Part shown: piece after piece, positions 53,786 to 62,880 of the stretch
Layout: each line of letters opens with the position of its first letter
How positions within the stretch are numbered: the first letter of the stretch is position 1
Assembly: GCA_943788365.1 (NCBI GenBank)
Contig: CALSPZ010000001.1
Location: 992,001 to 1,056,000, forward strand
Length of the DNA stretch: 64,000 nt
Direction of reading: 5' to 3'
Origin: CAJQGY01 sp905478015
GTDB lineage: Bacteria; Pseudomonadota; Gammaproteobacteria; Magnimaribacterales; D2472
Notes under the pieces: model-generated
Database searches by the model: none
Told to the model about the DNA's origin: nothing
The model's input: only the letters and a program-made list of their open reading frames with translations
Program-made: the position numbers and the translations under genes

Positions 53786-54665
53786 ATGACTAAAGTAGGC
53801 TTTATAGGCCTTGGCATTATGGGATTCCCCATGAGCTCACACCTTTCAACTAAAGGCTTTGATACAGCCATTTACAACAGAACAAAAGAAACTTCAAAAA
53901 AGTGGTCTGATTTATATGAGGGCATAATTAAGAGCTCCCCTCAAGATCTAGCTAAGTCAGTTAATTTTATTATTATGTGCGTAGGTAATGACGATGATGT
54001 TAAAGAAATCTTGTTCGGCAAAGAAGGTATATATACTCACTTAAATCCAGAAACAATTCTCATCGATCATACAACTACCTCAGCCGAACTATCTAAAGAA
54101 GTATGTGCAAAGCTAAAAGAAAAGAATTGTCATTACTTAGATGCTCCTGTTTCTGGAGGGCAGGTGGGAGCAGAAGAGGGCAGCTTAACAATCATGGTTG
54201 GTGGCGATAAAGAAGCTTACAGAAATAGCATTGATGTTATGAATTCTTATGCAAAATATATAAAATATATGGGGCCAAGTGGAGCTGGCCAATTAACTAA
54301 AATGGTTAATCAAATAGCAATAGCTGGGCTCTCTACAGGGCTTGTCCGAGGCTGTAAATTTTTCTGAAAAAGCTGGCTTAGACTCAGAAGATGTCTTTAA
54401 TGTTATTTCTAAAGGAGCAGCTCAAAGTTGGCAAATGGACAACAGATGGCAAACGATGCTTAGGGATGAGTTTAATTTTGGATTTGCAGTTGACTTGATG
54501 CGAAAAGACCTTGATATAGTTTCTGATGAGGCCAAAAGGATAAAAGCTAATATTGATGTAACAGAGCTTGTAAATAATTTTTACAAACAAGTTCAAAAAG
54601 ATGGAGGAGGCAGGCTAGACACATCAAGCCTAATCAAAAGAGTAAAGAAGTTACCCCAAAACTAA
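53786..54665 (+). pseudogene. 3-hydroxyisobutyrate dehydrogenase-like enzyme, frameshifted
   Basis: From ATG 53786 the first frame has the Rossmann loop GLGIMGFPM, the SGG segment DAPVSGGQVGAEEG and the lysine region GQLTKMVNQ, but stops at TGA near 54367. The second frame (from about 54342) continues with the expected LSEAVNFSEKAGLDSEDVFNVIS and ends at 54665. One extra base near 54341-54345 (CTTGTCC) would restore a normal protein of about 292 residues. The family includes beta-hydroxyacid and tartronate-semialdehyde reductases. Confidence 0.8.
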
Positions 54666-55010
54666 AGCTAACATTGCAAAGATTAATAATGTTGAAACTA
54701 CAGAAGTCTCCATCATGCTTTCATCTAAACCCATTGATTCGTTAAACATCTCATAATAACTATTTGGATTGCCAACAAGCCATGCAATGCCTATTAGATG
54801 CATTAGCATTAAAACAGCTATAACCCATTTAAAAGGCTGACTGGTAAATACAATAAATGATGTCAGTATTAAAAAAATAATCTCTATAGAAAGAAGAATG
54901 TTTATGTTTTCTTTTTTATACAGATACCTCAGAAGACTATATCCAGATTTATGTGAGTAATAAAAAGCTGCAGCATAGCCGATATAGAGAAGTGCTAAAA
55001 GAATTATCAT
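54651..55010 (-). CDS. Three-to-four-helix membrane protein, unknown
   Basis: The 119-residue product has hydrophobic segments near residues 1-15, 38-57, 62-80 and 102-118. No recognised family. The small gene on its 5' side ends at TAA immediately before this ATG, so the two are probably co-translated. It overlaps the convergent dehydrogenase end by 15 bases. Confidence 0.55.
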   Translation of the reverse strand: MIILLALLYIGYAAAFYYSHKSGYSLLRYLYKKENINILLSIEIIFLILTSFIVFTSQPFKWVIAVLMLMHLIGIAWLVGNPNSYYEMFNESMGLDESMMETSVVSTLLIFAMLALVLG

Positions 55011-55187
55011 TTAATGATGCGGAGGCTGTTCATATTCTACCGGTGGAAACTTTGGCTTATCAGACCCTTTTTTAAATTTTTTATATTTTGACTTAACATC
55101 AGCACAATCATCTGCTGCAGATGGCAGGCGGTCATTTTTATTTTTTTCTCTATCTTTCATATCTTCATTTAATATTTGTTTAACCAA
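55011..55187 (-). CDS. Small Lys/Asp-rich soluble protein, 58 residues
   Basis: The frame from TTG at 55187 to TAA at 55011 encodes a charged protein with a Cys and a Pro/His-rich end (FPPVEYEQPPHH). GAGGAG lies upstream, nearer an ATT at 55193, so the start is uncertain. It adjoins the membrane-protein gene (TAA directly followed by its ATG). It resembles small proteins of marine gammaproteobacteria with no known role; the call is weak. Confidence 0.4.
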   Translation of the reverse strand: MVKQILNEDMKDREKNKNDRLPSAADDCADVKSKYKKFKKGSDKPKFPPVEYEQPPHH

Positions 55188-55251
55188 CTCAATACGATTT
55201 CTCCTCTTGTAGGATATAGCAATATATTTAAAAAAATCTTAATGAAGTTAA

Positions 55252-55668
55252 TTATAAGTCTCCCTCTTTTCTAACTTCACTTCGTTCAATCTTAAATTTT
55301 TCTCCATATCTTGCTTCCAATTTTTTTTGATTTTCACTGATAACTTCAAATGGATCTAAATCTAGAGATGCACATGCGGTAGTCCAGTACCACATAATAT
55401 CCCCCAGCTCTCTTTTCATATGGAAAATATTATCTTCAGATGGGGGCTTTCCTTGGAGAAGCATTTTTTTAACTATTTCAACAAACTCTCCAGTTTCACT
55501 CCCTAAACCTAAGGCAGCAGTTAAAAGTCTTGCTGTTTTAATAGAGGAATTATCTTCGATATCATCAAAGCTGCTTTTCAATGCCTCTAAATCCATACTT
55601 GGCTCGCTCGTTACCTTTGCAACAAAATCACTGTAAGTTGAAAAAAAATCTTTTACTTCCTGAGTCAC
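55252..55668 (-). CDS. MazG-like nucleotide pyrophosphohydrolase
   Basis: This 138-residue protein has the MazG/MazG-like metal motif GLGSETGEFVEIVKK and a downstream KRELGDIMWYW. These enzymes remove pyrophosphate from non-canonical or excess nucleoside triphosphates. A single MazG-like domain of this size is typical of housecleaning pyrophosphatases. It is divergent from the SDR gene (56 bases). Confidence 0.84.
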   Translation of the reverse strand: MTQEVKDFFSTYSDFVAKVTSEPSMDLEALKSSFDDIEDNSSIKTARLLTAALGLGSETGEFVEIVKKMLLQGKPPSEDNIFHMKRELGDIMWYWTTACASLDLDPFEVISENQKKLEARYGEKFKIERSEVRKEGDL

Positions 55669-55723
55669 CTTTATCTCCTATTGTGTTTTACTATAACTAT
55701 ATTATAACGGGGACTATAAAAAA

Positions 55724-56695
55724 ATGATTTCAAAAGACCAGAAGAATTTAAACTCAGGATTTCATGCAAAATCAGAACCATCTCAAATACTTAATGGCAT
55801 TGATCTAAATGGAAAGACAGCTATTGTTACAGGTGGATATTCAGGTATTGGTATTGAAACAACAAGAGCTCTATCTGAGGCTGGAGCAAACGTATTCATT
55901 CCTGCAAGAAGACCTGAGGAGGCTATATTAGCTTTAAAAGGTGTTATTCCAAGTGATAATATAATCGAGATGGATCTATCAGACCTAGATTCCGTTAAGA
56001 GCTTTACATCTAGCTTTATTGAAAAAAATCTTTCTCTTAATATCCTTATCAATAATGCAGGAATAATGGCTTGTCCAGAATCTAAGACAGACAATGGTTG
56101 GGATTTACAGTTTGCCACAAATCATATTGGTCATTTTGTGCTTACACGCGAACTCATTGAGTGTATGGATAAGACTAATGGAGCAAGAGTGATAAACCTT
56201 TCATCTACAGCTCATAAATTTTCTGCTATTTGTTGGGATGATATTCATTTCTCAAGCTCATATGACAAGTGGGTTTCTTATGGACAATCAAAAACAGCAA
56301 CTAGTTTATTTTCGATTGAATTAGATAAAAGATATAAAGATATAAATATAAGATCTTTTGCAGTTCATCCTGGTGGAATTTTCACTCCACTCCAAAGACA
56401 TTTACAACAAGAGGAGATGGTGGCAATGGGGTGGCTTAATGAAGACGGATCTCTATCTGATCTCGCTAAAGCAGGCTTTAAATCACCAACACAAGGTGCT
56501 AGTACTTCGCTTTGGGCAGCCACAAGCAAATCATTAGACAATATGGGAGGCATCTATTGTGAAAATTGTGATGTAGCAGACTTGGCTGGAGACAGCCCGG
56601 AAGAAAGATATTTTGGTGTAAGAGATTGGGCAGTGGATTCTGACGAAGCAGAGAAATTATGGCAAGCAACAGAAGAGATGCTTGCTAAGATTTAA
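55724..56695 (+). CDS. Short-chain dehydrogenase/reductase (retinol dehydrogenase-like)
   Basis: The 323-residue enzyme has the cofactor loop TGGYSGIGIE, NNAGIM, a serine-containing LSSTAHKFS segment and the catalytic YxxxK in YGQSKTA. It is longer than a minimal SDR and resembles the retinol-dehydrogenase/WWOX-like group. The substrate is unknown. RBS is weak. It ends one base before the convergent RpiR gene. Confidence 0.86.
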   Translation: MISKDQKNLNSGFHAKSEPSQILNGIDLNGKTAIVTGGYSGIGIETTRALSEAGANVFIPARRPEEAILALKGVIPSDNIIEMDLSDLDSVKSFTSSFIEKNLSLNILINNAGIMACPESKTDNGWDLQFATNHIGHFVLTRELIECMDKTNGARVINLSSTAHKFSAICWDDIHFSSSYDKWVSYGQSKTATSLFSIELDKRYKDINIRSFAVHPGGIFTPLQRHLQQEEMVAMGWLNEDGSLSDLAKAGFKSPTQGASTSLWAATSKSLDNMGGIYCENCDVADLAGDSPEERYFGVRDWAVDSDEAEKLWQATEEMLAKI

Positions 56696-56696
56696 G

Positions 56697-57539
56697 TTAC
56701 TTAACTCTTAAAGATCTTTGGCTGTCTACAATATTATAAAGATGTTCTTGGGCCTCGGGCTTTAGCTGAGCTACACCCATGGTCATAACATCAATAACTG
56801 CTGTGTAAGCAATTCTCGATGTATTCGGTTTTGATAACCTATTATTATCTCCAACATCAATAGTTAAAGGATAATCACATACATTCGCTAAGGGCGTGCC
56901 TGCAGGCATTATTCCAATAACTTTCACACCTGACTTTCTAACAATATTTACACTATCAACCAATGCTGATGTAGTCCCGGACTGAGAAATGGCAACCACA
57001 ACATCTTTCTTGCCTAGAGAGTTCGCAGACATAAATTGTATATGTGGGTCTGAAATAAATGATGATGGAATTTTTAATCTAAAAAATTTATGTTGAGCAT
57101 CCATTGCAACGGGAGCAGAGCCTCCAAATGCATAAAATTCTACCCTTCTAGCATTAGCAAGAGCTTCAATTGCATCTTCTAAAATATTTTGATCTATTTG
57201 CGACCTTACATTGAGAATTTCACTTATTGTGGTATCGAAAACTTTTTCACATAATTCGTGTATCGAATCATTTTCATCAATCTCATACATCACAAAATAA
57301 TCATCAGCAGCAAGTTGCTGAGAAAGATTTATTTTAAAATCTTGATACCCACTAAACCCTTGAGCTTTACAGAATCTAATTAATGTCGGCTCACTAATAC
57401 CAATTTTTTTAGATGCCTCAGCAGTTTTCATGCTAACTATTGATTTAGGATTTTCTAAAATAAACTCGCCAACTTTTTTTTCTGATTTTCTTAATTCAGG
57501 TAAGCTATTTTTGATTTGTCTCAATAATTTTGTTGGCAT
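56697..57539 (-). CDS. RpiR/HexR family transcriptional regulator
   Basis: From the Met of MPTKLLRQIK this encodes 280 residues: an N-terminal RpiR helix-turn-helix (KIGISEPTLIRFCKAQGFSGYQDF) and a C-terminal SIS domain with SQSGTT and AGTPLA segments. HexR members respond to sugar phosphates and control central carbon metabolism; the match to HexR is fair (RFCK, HKFFRL). Earlier in-frame starts up to 57596 would overlap uvrD, so I use the internal ATG. No zwf or edd gene is adjacent. Confidence 0.82.
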   Translation of the reverse strand: MPTKLLRQIKNSLPELRKSEKKVGEFILENPKSIVSMKTAEASKKIGISEPTLIRFCKAQGFSGYQDFKINLSQQLAADDYFVMYEIDENDSIHELCEKVFDTTISEILNVRSQIDQNILEDAIEALANARRVEFYAFGGSAPVAMDAQHKFFRLKIPSSFISDPHIQFMSANSLGKKDVVVAISQSGTTSALVDSVNIVRKSGVKVIGIMPAGTPLANVCDYPLTIDVGDNNRLSKPNTSRIAYTAVIDVMTMGVAQLKPEAQEHLYNIVDSQRSLRVK

Positions 57540-57581
57540 AAAGGTTAGAATATCTCTCTTAGACAAAAAAATGAACCCCAA

Positions 57582-59756
57582 ATGGACGTATCTCACATTT
57601 TAGATAACTTAAATGATCAACAAAGAAGCGCCGTTACGTCTGAAAAAAAACATCTAATGGTTCTTGCTGGTGCAGGTTCTGGCAAAACAAGAGTTCTTGT
57701 TCATAAGATGGCATGGGAGGTCGAGGCCTTAAAAAAGAATCCAGCCTCTATCATGGCAGTAACGTTTACAAATAAAGCAGCAGCAGAGATGAGATCGAGG
57801 ATAGAAGAACTACTCCAAGCCCCAATATTTGATACTTGGGTTGGAACATTCCACGGTTTAGCGCACAAACTCTTAAAGCGATTTCACGCCGAAGCAAATC
57901 TTTCAAGCGGCTTTACAATATTGGACTCTGATGACCAATTAAGAATTATTAAAAGAATAGCTAAAGAATCTGGTCTTGATGAGGCAACTTGGCCATCAAG
58001 ACAAACACAATGGCAAATTAACTCATGGAAGGATGATGGCTTAAGGCACAATGATGTTGATGATAAAGGAGATTACACAAAAGAAACTATTAATAAGATA
58101 TACAAAGAATATCAAGATTTATGTTCTAGAGATAATCTAGTAGATTTTGGTGAGCTTTTATTAAGAGCTTATGAAGTTGTAAAAAATAATGAACGAGTAA
58201 GAGAATTTTTTCACACACGGTTTCAATCAATTCTTGTTGATGAGTTCCAAGATACAAATACTATTCAGTATCAATGGCTACTAGAAATTGCTTCTGATAC
58301 AGCCTCGATAACAGCTGTTGGAGATGATGATCAGTCAATTTATGGATGGAGAGGAGCCAAGGTTGAGAACGTTGATTCATTTACTAAAACGTTTGAAGAT
58401 ACAGAAATAATAAGACTTGAACAGAATTATAGATCAACAAATATTATTCTGGGCGCTGCTAATGCGCTGATTGAAAATAATACAGAACGTCTTGGAAAAA
58501 ATCTTTGGACAGAACAGTTAGAAGGAGAGCCAATAGTCTTGTATCAAGCATACAATGAACAGGATGAGGCTAGATTTGTAGCTGATATATTAAAGGACTG
58601 GATGTCTTCGGGTGAACTCTATTCTGACGCTGCTGTTTTATATAGATCAAATGCTCAATCAAGAGCAGTTGAAGAGGCGCTTCTTAGAACCAGCATCCCT
58701 TACAGGATTTATGGCGGACTTCGTTTTTATGAAAGAATGGAGATTAAAAATGCAATCGCTTATTTAAAAATTATATTTAATCACTCTGACAATCCTGCCT
58801 TTGAAAGATCAATATCCAATCCCACAAGAGGCGTTGGAGAGAAGACATTAGCCAAGATTAGAGGTACTGCAAAACAATTTAATATTTCTTATATAAAAGC
58901 ATCAGCTAAGCTAATAGATGAGGGAACCATTTCTGGCAGGGGAGGCTCAGGACTTAGGTCATATCTAGAATTTATTACAAGGTGTAAAGAGTTTATTGAG
59001 GAGAACTTATTATCAGACCTAATGGAAGAGATTATCAAAACATCTGGATTGATGGCATATCATGCAAAGGAGCCTGGAGAGAAAGGAAAGACTAGGGTAG
59101 AGAACCTAGAAGAATTGGTAACAGCTACAAAAAACTTTGAACAAAGCATTACAGAAGACAAAACGAATATAGAAATAGCAGAGCAATATTTAGATATTAT
59201 TTCACTTGATTCAGGAGATAGACAGGCATCAGAATCTGATGATGCAGCTCAGCTTATGACCCTTCATTCTGCCAAAGGGCTTGAATTTAAATTGGTTCTA
59301 ATGACAGGCCTTGAAGAGAGCCTATTCCCTCATGGCAGATCAATGGAAAGTACGTCTCAGCTCGAAGAAGAAAGAAGGCTATGTTATGTCGGCATTACAA
59401 GAGCGATGCAAAAACTTTATATTACCTATGCTGAATCAAGAAGACTCCATGGATCTGATACATTTAATCCACCATCAAGATTTATAAGAGAGATACCAAA
59501 AGAGCTTATAAATGAGATTAGGCCAAGAGCACAAACTACAATCCCGTATAATAAAAAAAGCTTCAAAGAAACAAAGCTTGAGTTTGAAGAAGAAATCGGA
59601 ATTGCCCTTGGACAAAAAGTACTCCATAAAACATTTGGAGAGGGCATTGTTCTTAACTATGAAGGATCGGGAGATGCAGCAAGAGTACAAATAAATTTCC
59701 ATAGAGCCGGAACAAAATGGCTCGTTATGGCTTACGCAAAACTAGAAAAAATATGA
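57582..59756 (+). CDS. uvrD: DNA helicase II (UvrD)
   Basis: The 724-residue SF1A helicase has Walker A GAGSGKT (near residue 30), VDEFQDTN, GDDDQSIYGWRGA, EQNYRST and the late TLHSAKGLEF and YVGITRA motifs. The C terminus carries a Tudor-like FGEGIVLNYEGSG segment, as in UvrD. It acts in mismatch and nucleotide-excision repair. Its stop overlaps the dctP ATG (ATGA). Confidence 0.94.
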   Translation: MDVSHILDNLNDQQRSAVTSEKKHLMVLAGAGSGKTRVLVHKMAWEVEALKKNPASIMAVTFTNKAAAEMRSRIEELLQAPIFDTWVGTFHGLAHKLLKRFHAEANLSSGFTILDSDDQLRIIKRIAKESGLDEATWPSRQTQWQINSWKDDGLRHNDVDDKGDYTKETINKIYKEYQDLCSRDNLVDFGELLLRAYEVVKNNERVREFFHTRFQSILVDEFQDTNTIQYQWLLEIASDTASITAVGDDDQSIYGWRGAKVENVDSFTKTFEDTEIIRLEQNYRSTNIILGAANALIENNTERLGKNLWTEQLEGEPIVLYQAYNEQDEARFVADILKDWMSSGELYSDAAVLYRSNAQSRAVEEALLRTSIPYRIYGGLRFYERMEIKNAIAYLKIIFNHSDNPAFERSISNPTRGVGEKTLAKIRGTAKQFNISYIKASAKLIDEGTISGRGGSGLRSYLEFITRCKEFIEENLLSDLMEEIIKTSGLMAYHAKEPGEKGKTRVENLEELVTATKNFEQSITEDKTNIEIAEQYLDIISLDSGDRQASESDDAAQLMTLHSAKGLEFKLVLMTGLEESLFPHGRSMESTSQLEEERRLCYVGITRAMQKLYITYAESRRLHGSDTFNPPSRFIREIPKELINEIRPRAQTTIPYNKKSFKETKLEFEEEIGIALGQKVLHKTFGEGIVLNYEGSGDAARVQINFHRAGTKWLVMAYAKLEKI

Positions 59757-60844
59757 GAAAAAAATACTATCTAAACATAATCGCATTAATTTTTATTAGC
59801 GCTTGCTCGGGAGGCGGCTCTTTAGATTCAAATACAGGGCTTGAAAAAGAAGAAAATTATAATTGGAGATTGGTTACAGCTTGGCCAAAAAATTATCCTG
59901 GTCTTGGGATGGCCCCGGAAAGGATAGCAAAGCTTGTTGAAGAGATGAGCAATGGTCAAATGAAGATCACAGTTTATGGAGCAGGCGAACAAGTTCCAGC
60001 ATTTGGAGTTTTTGATGCGGTATCAAGTGGCTCTCATCAGATGGGCCATAGCGGAGGTTATTTCTGGAAAGGAAAAGCTCCCGCTGCTCAATTTTTTACA
60101 GGAGTCCCTTTTGGATTAACTGCAGATGAGATTAATGCATGGACTAATAGGGGCGGAGGCCTAGAGCTTTGGCGAGAAGTCTATGAACCATTTAATATTT
60201 ATCCAATTCCTGCTGGGAATACAGGAACTCAAATGTTTGGCTGGTTTAATAAAGAAATCAATTCCCTTGATGACATTAAAGGTTTAAAAATGAGAATCCC
60301 TGGAATAGGAGGAGAGGTTTTGAAACGAGCCGGAGGTATTCCAGTAACGCTTCCTGGAGGCGAGCTTTTTACAGCACTTCAGACAGGAGTTATTGACGCA
60401 ACCGAATGGGTTGGGCCATACAATGATCTAACTTTTGGATTCCATCAAGCTGCAAAATATTATTATTATCCTGGATGGCACGAACCTGGATCTATGTTGG
60501 AGCTTTTAATTAACAAAGATGAGTGGGAAAGCCTACCAAGACATTTACAAGTAATTATAGAAACAGCGTCAAAAGCAGTAAATCAAGATATCTTGGATGA
60601 ATATACTGCTAGAAACAACAAAGCGCTTAGGGAACTGGTAGACACTCATGGCGTTGAATTAAGAAAGCTTCCCGATGACGTTATCGCTGAATTTAAAATT
60701 ATTGCAAACGATATTCTCGAAGAAAATGCTGCATCTGATGACATGGTAAAAAAAGTTTATGAATCTTACTTAAGTTTTAAAAGCGAAGTATCTGCATATC
60801 ACAAAGTTTCTGAGGATGCTTTTGTGGAGGCTAGAAATAATTAG
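59753..60844 (+). CDS. dctP: TRAP transporter substrate-binding lipoprotein (DctP family)
   Basis: From the ATG overlapping the uvrD stop this encodes 363 residues with a lipobox ending at Cys18 (ISAC). Ligand-binding segments include the arginine in LKMRIPGIGGEVLKRAGG and the YYYPGWHEPG region resembling the alpha-keto-acid binder TakP. Solute-binding protein lipoproteins are unusual for TRAP systems in Gram-negatives. The cognate large permease is probably the truncated dctM on the other strand at the right edge. The ligand could be a keto or hydroxy acid. Confidence 0.84.
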   Translation: MRKKYYLNIIALIFISACSGGGSLDSNTGLEKEENYNWRLVTAWPKNYPGLGMAPERIAKLVEEMSNGQMKITVYGAGEQVPAFGVFDAVSSGSHQMGHSGGYFWKGKAPAAQFFTGVPFGLTADEINAWTNRGGGLELWREVYEPFNIYPIPAGNTGTQMFGWFNKEINSLDDIKGLKMRIPGIGGEVLKRAGGIPVTLPGGELFTALQTGVIDATEWVGPYNDLTFGFHQAAKYYYYPGWHEPGSMLELLINKDEWESLPRHLQVIIETASKAVNQDILDEYTARNNKALRELVDTHGVELRKLPDDVIAEFKIIANDILEENAASDDMVKKVYESYLSFKSEVSAYHKVSEDAFVEARNN

Positions 60845-61443
60845 TGCCTAGCGTTATTTTTAAATCATTGGGCGTTGTAGATTATAAAACGACCTTTGAT
60901 GATATGAAGGATAGGTTGGGAAAAGATAATCTACCCAATGAAATATGGTTATTAGAGCATCCTAGAATTTTTACATTAGGAACTGCTGCAAAGAAAGAGC
61001 ATATTCTTGATCCTAAAGATATCCCAGTATTTCAATCTGACAGAGGGGGGGAAGTTACCTATCATGGCCCTGGCCAGCTAGTAATATATTTTTTATTAAA
61101 TTTTAAAGAATTAAATTTTGGCCCAAAAACTTTAGTAGCTAGCCTGCAGAGTTTTATTCAATCAATCCTTTTAGACTATGGTATAAATTCTAACCTTGTA
61201 GATGGTGCCCCCGGTGTTTATGTAGAGGGTAATAAGATAGCCTCAATAGGATTGCGAGTTTCAAGAGGCAAAACTTATCATGGCATTAGTCTCAATGTCG
61301 ATATGGACTTAGAGCCATTTACTTTCATTAACCCCTGTGGATATGAAGGTCTGAAAGTTGTTCAAATAAAGGATTTTAATAAAAACATCACAATAAAAGA
61401 TGTTGAAAAACTTGCAATAAAAAAATTAGAGAATATATTCTAG
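60844..61443 (+). CDS. lipB: Octanoyltransferase
   Basis: This 199-residue enzyme starts at GTG (TAGTG overlap with dctP) and carries RGGEVTYHGPGQLVIYFLL, the catalytic lysine in GNKIASIGLRV and the cysteine in INPCGYEG. LipB moves octanoyl from acyl-carrier protein to lipoyl domains, and LipA then adds sulfur. lipA follows by 2 bases. All catalytic residues are present. Confidence 0.94.
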   Translation: MPSVIFKSLGVVDYKTTFDDMKDRLGKDNLPNEIWLLEHPRIFTLGTAAKKEHILDPKDIPVFQSDRGGEVTYHGPGQLVIYFLLNFKELNFGPKTLVASLQSFIQSILLDYGINSNLVDGAPGVYVEGNKIASIGLRVSRGKTYHGISLNVDMDLEPFTFINPCGYEGLKVVQIKDFNKNITIKDVEKLAIKKLENIF

Positions 61444-61445
61444 CC

Positions 61446-62409
61446 ATGGAAATTATCCCTACAAAAAAGATAGTTAATAGAGATGGCATCAAGGCTGTAA
61501 AAAACGGTCAAAAAATGAATGAATTCTCACATATACCAAACTTGAAAAAACCTTCCTGGTTAAGGGTTAGAGCTGAATTCAATCCAAATTTTCATAAAGT
61601 TAAAAATCAAGTCAATGAGAAAAGGCTTAACTACAGTATGCGAAGAAGCTCATTGCCCAAATATAAGTGAATGCTGGTCGGCTGGCACTGCAACATTCAT
61701 GCTTATGGGATCAGTATGCACCCGAGCATGTAAGTTCTGCTCAGTTGATACAGGTAACCCCAAGGGTTGGCTTGATAATGATGAGCCAATGAATACAGCC
61801 AGAGCAGTTCAAACAATGGGGTTAAAATATGTTGTTTTAACTTCAGTAAATAGAGACGATCTTCCCGATGGAGGCGCACAGCATTTTGCCAATACCGTCA
61901 AATTAATAAAAGAACTCAATCCCAAAACTGCTGTAGAAGCACTTACTCCAGACTTTAAAGGACTTAAATCTTCAATTGATACATTGGTAAATTGTGGTCT
62001 TGAGGTGTTTGCTCAAAATATTGAGACAGTCGAAAGATTAACCCATCAAGTAAGAGACATTAGAGCTGGTTATCAGCAAACCCTAGATGTGCTAGCAGAA
62101 TCTAAGAAAATAAACCCAAATGTTTTAACAAAAACGAGCATCATTGTCGGCCTTGGAGAAACAGATTCTGAAATCGAAGAAACAATGGATGATTTAATTA
62201 AACATAATGTAGATATTTTAACGATTGGCCAGTATCTCAGACCTACACTAAACCATCACCCTATTGAGAGATGGGTGACCCCTGAAGAGTTTGAAAAGTA
62301 TAGACAGGTTGGTCTTAAAAAAGGTTTTCTTGAAGTTATGTCTGGTCCAATGGTTCGTTCAAGCTATAGAGCAGAAAGAGCTTTAGAAAAAAATAATGCT
62401 GGTTTGTAA
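61446..62409 (+). pseudogene. lipA: Lipoyl synthase, split by an apparent frameshift
   Basis: The first frame has the N-terminal KPSWLRVRAEFNPNFHKVKN and leaves the family pattern after VNEK. The frame from 61615 continues GLTTVCEEAHCPNISECW and CTRACKFC, the two [4Fe-4S] cluster motifs, and runs to TAA at 62409 with the full C terminus. An extra A in the run at 61620-61623 explains the break; removing it gives about 320 residues. LipA adds sulfur to octanoyl groups and is rarely dispensable, so an assembly indel is the first explanation. Confidence 0.88.
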
Positions 62410-62499
62410 GTTTATATCTATTTTTAATACATATTATTTAAAGGCGTGTAACTAAATTTCTGTTATGTTTATCATTAAATATTTTTTAAAGGATTGGCT

Positions 62500-62880
62500 A
62501 TGAATATGAAAGAATCAGTAGTTTCAGTTTTAACTAATTGGAAAAACTTTAGCGGAAGGGCTAGCAGAAGTGAGTTTTGGTATTTTGCGCTTGCCTCAGC
62601 CATACTTGGATTAATAGTTGGAGCCATTGAGCTTGCAACCGGACTTATATCTATAGAAGATCCAAACGCCACCGGGCCTCTTTCTGCCATTCTTAACTTA
62701 CTACTTGTAATTCCCTCTATCGCAGTGACCTCTAGACGCCTTCAAGACTATGGTTATTCTGGTTGGTGGCAGCTTTCTTATATAACAGTTATAGGAATTT
62801 TTGTTGTTTTAATCTGGTGCATGTTGCCTGCAAAAGAAGATGAAAATGATTGGGGTAAAAATCCCCTTGTAGATGGCTAA
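62500..62880 (+). CDS. DUF805 family membrane protein
   Basis: From ATG 62500 this encodes 126 residues with four hydrophobic helices, the DUF805 start W-x-x-x-x-F-x-G-R-A-S-R-S-E-F-W and the late RRLQDYGYSGWW. It is a small inner-membrane protein of unknown role. A TTG two codons upstream is possible. The last four bases overlap the convergent dctM gene. Confidence 0.8.
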   Translation: MNMKESVVSVLTNWKNFSGRASRSEFWYFALASAILGLIVGAIELATGLISIEDPNATGPLSAILNLLLVIPSIAVTSRRLQDYGYSGWWQLSYITVIGIFVVLIWCMLPAKEDENDWGKNPLVDG

